A stretch of DNA of 21,474 bases, taken from the NCBI GenBank assembly GCA_050696075.1, contig JBOGUF010000009.1, forward strand, positions 1 to 21,474. Reading direction: 5' to 3'. The position numbers and the translations under genes were made by a program. This DNA is from JBOGUF01 sp050696075. GTDB lineage: Bacteria > Chloroflexota > Chloroflexia > Thermomicrobiales > UBA6265. Positions within the stretch are counted from its first letter, which is position 1; every line of letters starts with the position of its first letter. Under the pieces are notes generated by a model. The model did not search any database. It was not told the DNA's origin and was given only the letters and a program-made list of their open reading frames with translations. Positions 8,087-15,551 of the stretch are shown piece by piece.

Positions 8087-8215
8087 GCATACACACACGT
8101 AAACCGATGTCACGCACCGCCGGATCGAAGGGAACCGCGCTGAATTGCAGCAACCGGCGACGCGCCCCTGGCGCGAAACAGGTCAACGATCGGTCAAGAC
8201 AGGTGAAGGAGGACG

Positions 8216-8899
8216 ATGATGGAGGGGCATCGGTTCGATCGTTTCTCGAAGGCGATGGCGCGGTGGGTCTCGCGGCGGCGGCTGCTGGGCGGCGCGATCG
8301 GGGGCGCCGCGGGCCTGGCGGGGTCGCGGGGCGCGGGGGCGGGTGACAAGCCCGATCCGGCGGCATTGAAAGAGATCGCGGTGCGATCCGCCGATATCCT
8401 GCCGCGGCTGCCGACGGGCGACCAACTCGCGCGGCAGGAGTTCGACCCGGTTCGCTTGCCGCTTTTTACCGAACGCGTCCGCGATCTGGCGCGCGTTGGT
8501 AGCGGCGCGGAGTGGTGGACGCGCGAACAACTCGACTGCTTCCTCACGGCGACTGAGCTGATCCCGCTGGCCATCTCCGCCGGGACCGACACCTACCTGG
8601 AACGCTGGGCGACTCGGACGTTGGCGACGCTGGCGGAGCAAGGTGCTGAGGCAAACCGGGCGACGGCCGAGGAAACGTCGGACGAGCGGCCGACCCTCTG
8701 TACCGCGACCTGCCTCGACGTCTGGACCTCGAAGGTGAGCGGTTGCGGCGGCGATGCGGCCTGCCTGGTTGACGCCTTCTGGGACTTCATCGAGTGCTTC
8801 ATGCTCTTCGGCAACGAGGAGAGCGTCTGCCTGGCCGGGATCGTGCCGTCCGGCTGCACGCCACAGGTGATGTGCGCGTGCGCTGGGAACTGCCACTAG
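8216..8899 (+). CDS. Tat-exported Cys-rich protein of unknown function
   Basis: 227 residues. The N terminus carries a twin-arginine signal: S-R-R-R-L-L-G-G at about 19-26, followed by a Gly/Ala-rich hydrophobic stretch and G-A-G-A-G. Export of a folded protein by the Tat pathway is therefore likely. The middle region is helical with no motif I recognise. Residues from about 105 on hold eleven cysteines, in groups such as C-T-A-T-C, C-G-G-D-A-A-C and the terminal C-T-P-Q-V-M-C-A-C-A-G-N-C-H, suggesting a disulfide-rich or metal-binding C-terminal domain. Two adjacent ATG codons (8216 and 8219) follow GAAGGAGGA; the second has slightly better spacing. It is a single gene, divergent from proS and convergent with the large regulator. 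I do not recognise the family. Confidence 0.75.
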   Translation: MMEGHRFDRFSKAMARWVSRRRLLGGAIGGAAGLAGSRGAGAGDKPDPAALKEIAVRSADILPRLPTGDQLARQEFDPVRLPLFTERVRDLARVGSGAEWWTREQLDCFLTATELIPLAISAGTDTYLERWATRTLATLAEQGAEANRATAEETSDERPTLCTATCLDVWTSKVSGCGGDAACLVDAFWDFIECFMLFGNEESVCLAGIVPSGCTPQVMCACAGNCH

Positions 8900-8925
8900 G
8901 GTCGTGCCGGACGGGGCAAGATCAC

Positions 8926-11900
8926 TCAGCAGAAGCCGTGCTTGATCGCGTACATGGCGGCAGCGGTGCGCGAGTGAATGCCCAGCTTGCCAAAGAGGTT
9001 CTGTGTGTGGGTCGTCACGGTGCGCAGGCTGATATTGAGCGTTTCAGCGATCTCCGCATTACTCTTGCGCGCCGCGATCTCGCACAGAACCTCAAGTTCC
9101 CTTGAAGTGAGGCCGATGTCGGCCGAACGATGCGATGCCGTGCGAGCCGATGGCGCCGACGCCGGTGTCGCGTCGGCAACCTGGGACGCTATTTCGGCGG
9201 CCTGATCGATGCTAAGCACGGTCCCGGCTCTCCACGCCGCATCGAATTGAGCGGTGCCCAGAGCGGTTTGAATCATTCTTATCGTTTGATCGTCCGCTGC
9301 CTGACTGGTCGGCTGAGACGGTGCGCCGAGAAGGGACCGCCAGGCACTGGCCGCGCCGAATAGTTGGGCAGCCGGAACCAGGTAGTCGAGCGCCGCGGCT
9401 GCACATGCTATTCCTTCCAGGCATTCAATGGTTCCGAGTTTTCGACCTGTCTCTCGCCAGTGTCCGAGCGCCTGCGAATCGTAGGCAATGGCCTCTCCAT
9501 ACGCTTGGTTGGCACGGGCCACGTCGGCGAGGCCGTGAAGCGTATAGGCCACGCCCATTCGGTCGCCGACATCACGGAATACAGCCAAAGCCTCATCCAG
9601 TAGGCTTCGCGCCTGGACTTGGTTGCCGAGGGTTCTTGCCGTGACGCCGAGCCGCCAGCGGGAATAGGCTGCTCCCAGGGCGTCGCCTTGCACGTGCTGA
9701 ATATCGATTGCTTGTTGATGATGAGTCCATGCGGTGGTCACGTTGCCTTCCGCCAGCGATATCAGACCCAAGAGATGCAACGTGGACGCTTGGAGAACGT
9801 CGTTCTGAGCCGAGCGAAAGACCGACAGGCATTCCTCTGCCAACTGCCGAGCCTCAACATATCTCGCTTGATGGAAGGCAGCATATCCAAGATTGAGCCT
9901 CGTGATTGCGATATTCACGGCATCTTCTTGTCCCTGACGCAGGGCAAGACTCTGTTCATACAGTTGGCGAGACCGGGCATAGTCGTCTAAGTCGTTAGCG
10001 ATGTTGCCGAGGTGGTTGAGAGCCTTCGCGCACAGAGCGGGCGGCGCCTGTTCGCCGAGCTCGAGCGCGCGTTCGAGCCATTGCTCACCCTCGCGAAGTA
10101 GACCGCGTCGCGCCCAGTAGCGCCAGAGGGCGCAGCCAAGGCGAAGGGCCGGTTCGGCGTCGCGTTGCTCAATCGACCATCGTAGGGCGGCGCGGAGATC
10201 GTCGAGGTCGGCGTCGAGGCGGGCCAGCCATTCCGCTTGTCCAGGTCCGAGCAGCTCGGCGTCGGCCCGTTCCGCCAGCGCCAGGAACCAGTCGCCGTGT
10301 CTCCGCCAGATCACCTCCGCTTCGCCGCTCTCCCCGAGGCGCTCCAAGGCAAACTCGCGGATCGTGCGCAGCATCCCGAAGCGGGGCGGATCTTCGTCCG
10401 ATCCCGTCGCGGGCTGAGGCCGGAGCAGGCTCTTGAAGACGAGGGCGGTGATGCCGTCGAGAACGAAGGCGGAAGGCGGAAAGCGGAAGGCGGACGAGGC
10501 GTCGTCGTCATCCGCCTTCCGTCTTCCGTCTTCCGCCAGCGCTTCCGCCGCGTCGAGCGCGAAGCTGCCGGCGAAGACGGCGAGACGGCGGAAGAGGGCT
10601 TGTTCCGGAGCGGAGAGGAGATCGTGGCTCCAGGCGATCGTCTCGCGTAGCGTTTGGTGGCGCGCGGGGGCGCCTCGTTGACCAGTTGGAGGGAGCGGCA
10701 GGTGTTGGTCGAGGTGTTCGAGCAGGTGCGGCGGGGTAAGGACGTTGATAGACGCCGCGGCCAACTCGATGGCGAGCGGGAGGCCGTCCAGGCGCCGGCA
10801 AATCTCGGCCACGACCGGTGCGGTCTCGGCGGTGAGGCTGAATTGCGGGTTCGCTTTTTTCGCGGCGGCAACGAAGAGTCGGACCGCGGCGGTGGCGGCG
10901 ATCCGCTCGGCGGTAGCCGCATCGTCGTCCGCCGGCAGTTCAAGTGACGGAACCGGGTAGCCGTGCTCGCCCTGAACGTTGAGCGCCTCGCGGCTGGTGG
11001 CCAGCACCTTGACCGACGGGCAGTTCGCCAACAGGCCGGAAATCTCCGGCGCCGCGTCGATGACATGCTCGACGTTGTCCACGACCAGCAGCAGATCCCG
11101 CTCGCCCAGGTAGGCACGGAGCGCCTGGCCGAGGTCGTGGGCGTCGGGCGCGGCGACGTTGAGCGTGCGCGCGATCGCCGGCAGCACCTGCGACGGGTCG
11201 GCGATCGAGTCGAGTGGGACGAAAAAGACGCCATCATCGAAGGCATCGACCACGCCGGCCGCGACGTGCAGCGCCAGGCGCGTCTTGCCGATGCCGCCGG
11301 GTCCAGTGAGCGTGACGAGCCGGACGTGCGGTCGCTGCAAGCGTTCCTCGACGGCTCCTTGCTCGTCGTCCCGCCCGATCAGCGACGTCGATTGGGTCGG
11401 GAGGTTGTGCGGATGCCAATCGAGCGACTTGATCGGTCGCTGGTCGGCGGGCCCGGTGGTTCCAATGAGCTGATAGACCCGCTCGGCAGGGATCAGATCC
11501 CCGAGTTGGTGATCGCCCAGGTCGCGCAACGAGAAACCAGCGAGAAGGTCTTTTCGAATCAGGCCGGCGGCAGAGGCGCCGATAAGCGTCTGGCCGCCAC
11601 GCGCCGCGCGCAACAGCCGCGCGGCATGTCGCAGTGACGACGGCAGGTAACGGCCGGCCGACACGTCCGTCTCGGTTGTGTGCAACACGAGCCGGAGCCG
11701 CCGCGGCAAGTCGTCTTCTTCGCCCAATTCGGCCAGAGCTTGGCAGGTGCTCACCAACGCCGCCAGCGCCGCCTCGGCGGTGGCGAACGCGCCGAAGAGG
11801 GTGGCGCCTTCGGCGCGGAATTGTGCGGCGCCGTGCGCGTCGATCGCGCCCCCGACGATCTCACCTTGGCGCTCCAGCAAGGCCCGCCGCTCGTTGGGCG

Positions 11901-11973
11901 ACACCGCGCCGCCGCTATCGACTCCTAGATCGGAGACGAGGAATGTCACGGTTCCGACTGGTAAGTGGGACAT
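8926..11973 (-). CDS. Large LuxR-family regulator: pseudo-cyclase, NB-ARC, TPR, HTH
   Basis: 1015 residues. Residues about 7-140 have the class III adenylate cyclase layout (G-T-V-T-F-L-V-S-D start, later L-R-H-A-A-R-L-L), but key catalytic positions are changed, so it is probably a sensor only. The NB-ARC ATPase follows: Walker A G-P-G-G-I-G-K-T at about 224-231, Walker B L-L-L-V-V-D-N near 294-300, V-L-A-T-S-R-E near 323-329, G-L-P-L-A-I-E-L near 397-404. Residues about 481-504 are a low-complexity insert read from a heptamer repeat. TPR-like helices fill about 560-900 (A-L-N-H-L-G-N-I, L-N-L-G-Y-A-A-F, L-H-L-L-G-L-I). The C-terminal 61 residues are a LuxR helix-turn-helix (L-T-S-R-E-L-E-V-L, S-N-A-E-I-A-E-T-L). 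A STAND-type ATP-dependent transcription activator is likely; its target is unknown. No strong SD precedes the ATG. Confidence 0.88.
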   Translation of the reverse strand: MSHLPVGTVTFLVSDLGVDSGGAVSPNERRALLERQGEIVGGAIDAHGAAQFRAEGATLFGAFATAEAALAALVSTCQALAELGEEDDLPRRLRLVLHTTETDVSAGRYLPSSLRHAARLLRAARGGQTLIGASAAGLIRKDLLAGFSLRDLGDHQLGDLIPAERVYQLIGTTGPADQRPIKSLDWHPHNLPTQSTSLIGRDDEQGAVEERLQRPHVRLVTLTGPGGIGKTRLALHVAAGVVDAFDDGVFFVPLDSIADPSQVLPAIARTLNVAAPDAHDLGQALRAYLGERDLLLVVDNVEHVIDAAPEISGLLANCPSVKVLATSREALNVQGEHGYPVPSLELPADDDAATAERIAATAAVRLFVAAAKKANPQFSLTAETAPVVAEICRRLDGLPLAIELAAASINVLTPPHLLEHLDQHLPLPPTGQRGAPARHQTLRETIAWSHDLLSAPEQALFRRLAVFAGSFALDAAEALAEDGRRKADDDDASSAFRFPPSAFVLDGITALVFKSLLRPQPATGSDEDPPRFGMLRTIREFALERLGESGEAEVIWRRHGDWFLALAERADAELLGPGQAEWLARLDADLDDLRAALRWSIEQRDAEPALRLGCALWRYWARRGLLREGEQWLERALELGEQAPPALCAKALNHLGNIANDLDDYARSRQLYEQSLALRQGQEDAVNIAITRLNLGYAAFHQARYVEARQLAEECLSVFRSAQNDVLQASTLHLLGLISLAEGNVTTAWTHHQQAIDIQHVQGDALGAAYSRWRLGVTARTLGNQVQARSLLDEALAVFRDVGDRMGVAYTLHGLADVARANQAYGEAIAYDSQALGHWRETGRKLGTIECLEGIACAAAALDYLVPAAQLFGAASAWRSLLGAPSQPTSQAADDQTIRMIQTALGTAQFDAAWRAGTVLSIDQAAEIASQVADATPASAPSARTASHRSADIGLTSRELEVLCEIAARKSNAEIAETLNISLRTVTTHTQNLFGKLGIHSRTAAAMYAIKHGFC
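10465..10537. repeat. Inverted heptamer array inside the regulator gene
   Basis: Left arm 10465-10495 steps as GAAGGCG, GAAGGCG, GAAAGCG, GAAGGCG. Right arm 10511-10537 steps as TCCGCCT, TCCGTCT, TCCGTCT, TCCGCC, which is the reverse complement of the left units with a few changes. The loop is 15 bases. In the regulator (leftward) it reads as an E-D-G-R-R-K-A-D-D-D part and an S-S-A-F-R-F-P-P-S-A-F part, at the junction between the winged-helix part and the I-T-A-L-V-F-K-S-L-L helix, where related proteins have a short loop. The whole insert stays in frame. Confidence 0.85.
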
Positions 11974-12015
11974 GCGATGCTCGCGCGTCTTCCGCTGGAA
12001 ATTCCCGCCGTTTAG

Positions 12016-12057
12016 CTAACGCCGAACGCCAAACGCCGAACGTCGAACGCCCGACAA
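12016..12057. repeat. Heptamer array forming the 3' end of the trans-sulfuration gene
   Basis: Six consecutive 7-bp units: CTAACGC, CGAACGC, CAAACGC, CGAACGT, CGAACGC, CCGACAA. The first unit supplies the stop codon (TAG on the minus strand). No inverted partner is visible in the flanks, unlike the other two arrays. It lies 43 bases from the start of the regulator gene, so it occupies the junction between the two genes. Confidence 0.8.
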
Positions 12058-13182
12058 GGCGCATTCAAGATCCCGCCACAAGTCCTCGACCTCTTCGAGG
12101 CCGACGGAGAGGCGAAGCAGCGCCGGATCGGCGGTTTCGCCGGTCCACCTGGCGCGGCGTTCGATCAACGACTCGACACCGCCGAGGCTGGTGGCCGGCA
12201 CCCACAGCCGGCAGGCGTCGACGACCGCCTGCGCCGCGTCCGCGCCGCCATGCACGAGCAGCGAAAGTATGCCGCCGAATCCGCCGTTCATCTGCCCACG
12301 CGCGATCTCGTGGCCAGGATCGTCCGGCAGGCCTGGATAGTAGACGCGCGCCACGGACGGGTGATGCTGGGCACGGGAAGCGAGCGCCAGGGCCGACTCC
12401 GACTGCCGCCGGACGCGCAACGGCAGCGTCTGCATACCCCGCCGCGCGAGCCAACACGAGAAGCCGTCCGGCTGCGTGCCGAAGCTATTTCGGCGCGCTC
12501 GCAGGCGAGCCGCCAGCTCGGCGTCGCGGCAAACGACCGCGCCCATGATCAGGTCGCTATGGCCGGCGATGTACTTGGTGACGCTGTGCATCGAGGCGGT
12601 TGCGCCGAGGTCGAGTGGTCGTTGCAGGATTGGCGTGGCGAAGGTGTTGTCGCAGGCCCAGGGAACGCTGCGGCGGGCCGCGATTTCGCCAATGGCCCGC
12701 AGATCGCTGACCGCCAGCAAGGGGTTGGTTGGTGTCTCCGCCCAGAGGAATGAGGCGCCGGCGAGCGCCCGATCGAGCGCACCAAGGTCTTGCGTGTTGA
12801 CCAACCGAACCTCGATGCCGTGGCGCGAGAGGTAGTCCTGAGCGTAGACGCGGATACCGAAATAGGCGTCCTCCGGCATGACCAACGCGCTGCCCGGCGT
12901 CGCTTCCTCGAAGAGCGCCGCCGCCGCCGCATTGCCGGCGTTGAAGGCGACCGCGTCCGCACCGCCTTCGAGCTCGGCCAGGGCGCGCTCGAGCGGGGTG
13001 TAGGCGGGACTGCCCGCGCGGGCATAGGAGGGGAGACCCGGCGCGGGATCGCCGGCCAAGACAAAGGTCGACGACAATTCGATCGCTGGCGACAGGCCGT
13101 CGCCCGTCTCGGGATCGACCCCACCGCGTACCGCGATGGTGGCTGGTCCCCACATGTCGTGCGACGAGTGCGCGGTATTCAC
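12016..13182 (-). CDS. Trans-sulfuration PLP enzyme (cystathionine gamma-synthase/lyase family)
   Basis: 388 residues of the Cys/Met-metabolism PLP family, which makes or cleaves cystathionine or related thio-amino acids; the exact reaction cannot be decided. Features: Y-A-R-A-G-S-P near 53-59 (the Y-x-R phosphate clamp), Y107 in the D-A-Y-F-G position that stacks on the PLP ring, A-E-T-P-T-N-P-L near 148-155, D178 in A-C-D-N-T-F-A-T-P, and the PLP lysine K203 in S-V-T-K-Y-I-A-G-H-S-D. The usual S-G-M-A-A is replaced by A-G-N-A-A. GTG start: AAAGGAG lies five bases upstream and the start overlaps the cobalamin adenosyltransferase stop as GTGA, so the genes are coupled. The last 12 or so residues (S-G-V-R-R-S-A-F-G-V-R-R) and the stop codon are encoded by a heptamer array, not by the ancestral gene. 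Confidence 0.85.
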   Translation of the reverse strand: MNTAHSSHDMWGPATIAVRGGVDPETGDGLSPAIELSSTFVLAGDPAPGLPSYARAGSPAYTPLERALAELEGGADAVAFNAGNAAAAALFEEATPGSALVMPEDAYFGIRVYAQDYLSRHGIEVRLVNTQDLGALDRALAGASFLWAETPTNPLLAVSDLRAIGEIAARRSVPWACDNTFATPILQRPLDLGATASMHSVTKYIAGHSDLIMGAVVCRDAELAARLRARRNSFGTQPDGFSCWLARRGMQTLPLRVRRQSESALALASRAQHHPSVARVYYPGLPDDPGHEIARGQMNGGFGGILSLLVHGGADAAQAVVDACRLWVPATSLGGVESLIERRARWTGETADPALLRLSVGLEEVEDLWRDLECALSGVRRSAFGVRR

Positions 13183-13724
13183 GCGCGCTCCTTTGCTCGC
13201 AGCGGCGTCACCCCTGCCTCACGGTCCTCATAGCGGGCCAGCATGAACAGCAGCGACGAGAGACGGTTGAGATAGCGCAGGATTTCCGGGTTGGTGACGA
13301 TGCCGGCGTTTGCGAGCGCAACAGCCTCCCGTTCGGCCCGACGGACGACGGCGCGGGCAACGTCGAGCGCGGCGCCGGGAAGCGTGTCGCCGGGCAAGAT
13401 GAAGTGCGGCGGCAGCGGGACGTCCGCCGAGAGCTGATCGGTCAACGCTTCCAGGCGCGTCACCCGCTCTGCCGGCAGGACGTATTGCTCCGGCCGGATC
13501 TCTTCGGTAAAGGCAAGTTCGGCCATGATCCGGTAGAGGTCGCGCTGGGTTTCAGTTAGCCACTCCTTAGTGCGTGCGGCCGTCGCGACCGCCCGCCCCA
13601 GGCCGATCTGAGAAGTTGCCTCGTCGAGCGACCCGATCAGCCCGATGCGCGGGTCGTCCTTGCCTACCCGCTCGCCGAGCAGGTCGGTGGCTCCCTGGTC
13701 TCCTTTGCCGGTGTAGAGGCGCAC
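13179..13724 (-). CDS. Cob(I)alamin adenosyltransferase, PduO type
   Basis: 181 residues, normal for the family. It would transfer the adenosyl group of ATP to cob(I)alamin to make adenosylcobalamin in the cytoplasm. The N terminus L-Y-T-G-K-G-D-Q-G-A-T matches the T-x-T-G-D-x-G-x-T ATP loop. Later come R-V-G-K-D-D-P-R-I, G-S-L-D-E-A, V-A-R-A-V-V-R-R-A-E-R-E-A-V and Y-L-N-R-L-S-S-L-L-F, the family's C-terminal active-site helix. The open frame extends to a GTG at 13802 that overlaps the kinase stop, but the extra 26 residues are unlike the family, and GGAGAAGATT stands before the GTG at 13724, so I use the latter. The end overlaps the trans-sulfuration gene by 4 bases. Why it sits behind amino-sugar genes is unclear; no adenosylcobalamin enzyme is in the window. 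Confidence 0.88.
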   Translation of the reverse strand: MRLYTGKGDQGATDLLGERVGKDDPRIGLIGSLDEATSQIGLGRAVATAARTKEWLTETQRDLYRIMAELAFTEEIRPEQYVLPAERVTRLEALTDQLSADVPLPPHFILPGDTLPGAALDVARAVVRRAEREAVALANAGIVTNPEILRYLNRLSSLLFMLARYEDREAGVTPLRAKERA

Positions 13725-13798
13725 AATCTTCTCCAGACGTAGCGAGCTTGCAAGGGGCAAGGATACCGTAGGTTTTCGGCGGACGCTGGCCGAGGGGA

Positions 13799-14785
13799 TC
13801 ACGTTTCAAAGAACGTGAGCGGAGGCATCGTTGCGGTCAGCTTCCGCCGTGTGGCATCGTCCCAAGTGCCGCCCGCCGCTTCGAGTGCGATCCGCAGCGC
13901 GCCGACGACCGGCTCGAAGGGACCATGGACCGCGACCGCGTCCGGCGAGGACGACAGGACACGGGTGATGAGGGCGTCGGCGTGCAGGCGCGAGGGATGG
14001 CGAAAGACGCCCCCGGCGAGGACGAGGGTGAAGGCCGTGCCCTCGATGCCGACGCGGCGCGCGGCCGCCAAAGCGCAGTCGCCCAGCGCCGCCCCATGCT
14101 CCTCGATGATGCAGTGCGCGACCGGATCGCCCCGGTCCGCTTCCTCCATCAGTATCCGAACGAGGCCGCCGATGCGCATCGGCGACGGATCGAGGCGTCG
14201 CGTGAGCAAGTGGAGGACCGCTTCGACCTTTTCCTTGTCGTAATAGGCGAGGACGCGGGGCGTCAGGGAGGTTGACCGGTCGATGCCGAGGTCGGCGCGG
14301 TAAACGGCGCGGAGTGCTCTGCGCGCGAGATCAACGGCGCCGTCCGGGTCTTGCCAGAAGCTGGCGTGCCACAACCTGCCATCCGGCGACCGCGCCGCGG
14401 TCGCCGAGCCGGTGCCGCAGACGACCGCGACGCCGCACCCGTCCGGAGAGCCCGCGTACAGCCCGCCGACCGCGTCGTTGACGATTGTGACGCTCCGGCC
14501 GAACCGTCGTTGGCTCATCTCGGTATGGAAGAAAGCGAAGTCCTCCGGCCAGTCGGCGCCGCAGAGGCTGAATCCACCCGCGACCAGGCAGTCGGGCTGG
14601 ATGCCCGCTAACCGCACCGCGATTAAGACCGCATCTTCGATGTTGGCGATGGCTTCGTCGGCGGAAGGACCGTAGAGGTTGCTGCCGCCGACGCGGCCAA
14701 AGCCGACGACCGAGCCGGACCAATCGGCGACGAGCGCGAGTGTCTTCGATGCGCCGCCGTCGACCCCTAGAACGTAGCGCGTCAT
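13799..14785 (-). CDS. BadF/BcrA-type ATPase, probable glucosamine or GlcNAc kinase
   Basis: 328 residues of the actin-like ASKHA kinase fold. G-V-D-G-G-A-S-K-T at 7-15 is the phosphate-1 loop, V-N-D-A near 102-105 provides the presumed catalytic aspartate, C-G-T-G-S at 123-127 is phosphate-2, and L-V-L-A-G-G-V-F in the C-terminal third is the adenosine segment. Members of this family phosphorylate N-acetylglucosamine or glucosamine. Placement directly after nagB (4-bp ATGA overlap) supports an amino-sugar substrate. The usual G-W-x-x-x-x-G-D-E-G-S stretch after phosphate-2 is not seen; instead the protein has L-W-H-A-S-F-W-Q-D-P-D-G-A, so it is a divergent member and its substrate is inferred from context only. 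Confidence 0.78.
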   Translation of the reverse strand: MTRYVLGVDGGASKTLALVADWSGSVVGFGRVGGSNLYGPSADEAIANIEDAVLIAVRLAGIQPDCLVAGGFSLCGADWPEDFAFFHTEMSQRRFGRSVTIVNDAVGGLYAGSPDGCGVAVVCGTGSATAARSPDGRLWHASFWQDPDGAVDLARRALRAVYRADLGIDRSTSLTPRVLAYYDKEKVEAVLHLLTRRLDPSPMRIGGLVRILMEEADRGDPVAHCIIEEHGAALGDCALAAARRVGIEGTAFTLVLAGGVFRHPSRLHADALITRVLSSSPDAVAVHGPFEPVVGALRIALEAAGGTWDDATRRKLTATMPPLTFFET

Positions 14786-15540
14786 CGAGCGGGAAGCCCT
14801 TTCCAGGCGCGTGCCACGTCCGATCCCGCGGCGTCGCGGTCGGCGAGGACGGTGACGTTGGCGGCAGCTTGGAGAAACGAGGCAGGCACGTTCGGGGTCA
14901 TCGGCCCGGCCAGCGTTTGCGCCAGGATCGTCCGCTTGTGGGTGCCGGAGACGACGAGCAGTGTCCGGCGCGCCTTGAGCAGCGTCGTCATGCCGGCGGT
15001 CATTGCCTGGCGGGGGACGTGTTCGCGGCCACCCCAGTATCGCCCGTTGCTCTCGATGCTCTCCTCGGTCAAGTCGACGATCCTGGTCGAGGCGGCGGGA
15101 TCGGTGGCAGGTTCGTTGAAGCCGAGATGACCGTTCGGGCCGAGACCGAGGATGGCGAGGTCAATACCTCCAATTTTCCTAACGGCCTCGTCGTAGGCGC
15201 GGCAGGCAGCGTCAGGATCGGGCGCGTCGCCTGGCAGGCGGATCACGTTCGCGTGCTGTATGCCAAGCGGCTCGACGAAGGCGTGCCGCATCCAGCCGTA
15301 GAGCGAACGCCGATCGTCCGGTCCGATCCCCAAATACTCGTCGAGTTGAACCACGCGCAATCGCGAGGGATCGAACGCGCCGTGTTCCCGGCGGGCGGCC
15401 AGTTCCTGATACAGACCCATCGGCGTCGATCCGGTGGCGAGCAGGAGCGCGGCAGACGGGTTGGCCGCGACTTTCTCGGCGACGACATCCGCCCCGGCTT
15501 TGCTCAACGATGCGTAGTCCTTGCTGACGATCAGCTCCAC
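14782..15540 (-). CDS. nagB: Glucosamine-6-phosphate deaminase
   Basis: 252 residues, the usual length of the monomeric form. It would convert glucosamine-6-phosphate to fructose-6-phosphate and ammonia. Seen are A-T-G-S-T-P-M-G-L-Y near 35-44 (phosphate loop), L-D-E-Y with D67 as the presumed enolising base, and G-P-N-G-H-L-G-F-N-E-P with H138 and E143 of the ring-opening triad. The residue that is aspartate in the E. coli enzyme is N136 here, a change I recall from other monomeric NagB proteins. The open frame runs further upstream, but GTG at 15540 is 11 bases after the GH4 stop and is preceded by GAGGACGGGAG; the extra N-terminal residues are basic and unlike NagB. It is flanked by a GH4 glycosidase and an amino-sugar kinase. 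No NagA deacetylase is in the window. Confidence 0.9.
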   Translation of the reverse strand: MELIVSKDYASLSKAGADVVAEKVAANPSAALLLATGSTPMGLYQELAARREHGAFDPSRLRVVQLDEYLGIGPDDRRSLYGWMRHAFVEPLGIQHANVIRLPGDAPDPDAACRAYDEAVRKIGGIDLAILGLGPNGHLGFNEPATDPAASTRIVDLTEESIESNGRYWGGREHVPRQAMTAGMTTLLKARRTLLVVSGTHKRTILAQTLAGPMTPNVPASFLQAAANVTVLADRDAAGSDVARAWKGLPAR

Positions 15541-15551
15541 GGCTCCCGTCC

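Noticed and set aside
7935..8215. T-box leader for proS
   Set aside because: I looked on the proS strand for the conserved T-box core and an adjacent terminator and found neither.
10465..12057. CRISPR-like arrays
   Set aside because: Units are only 7 bp with no spacers of constant length, so these are simple degenerate tandem repeats.
10311..12548. Open frames on both strands across the regulator and trans-sulfuration genes
   Set aside because: Basic, low-complexity translations that cover confirmed domains in another frame.
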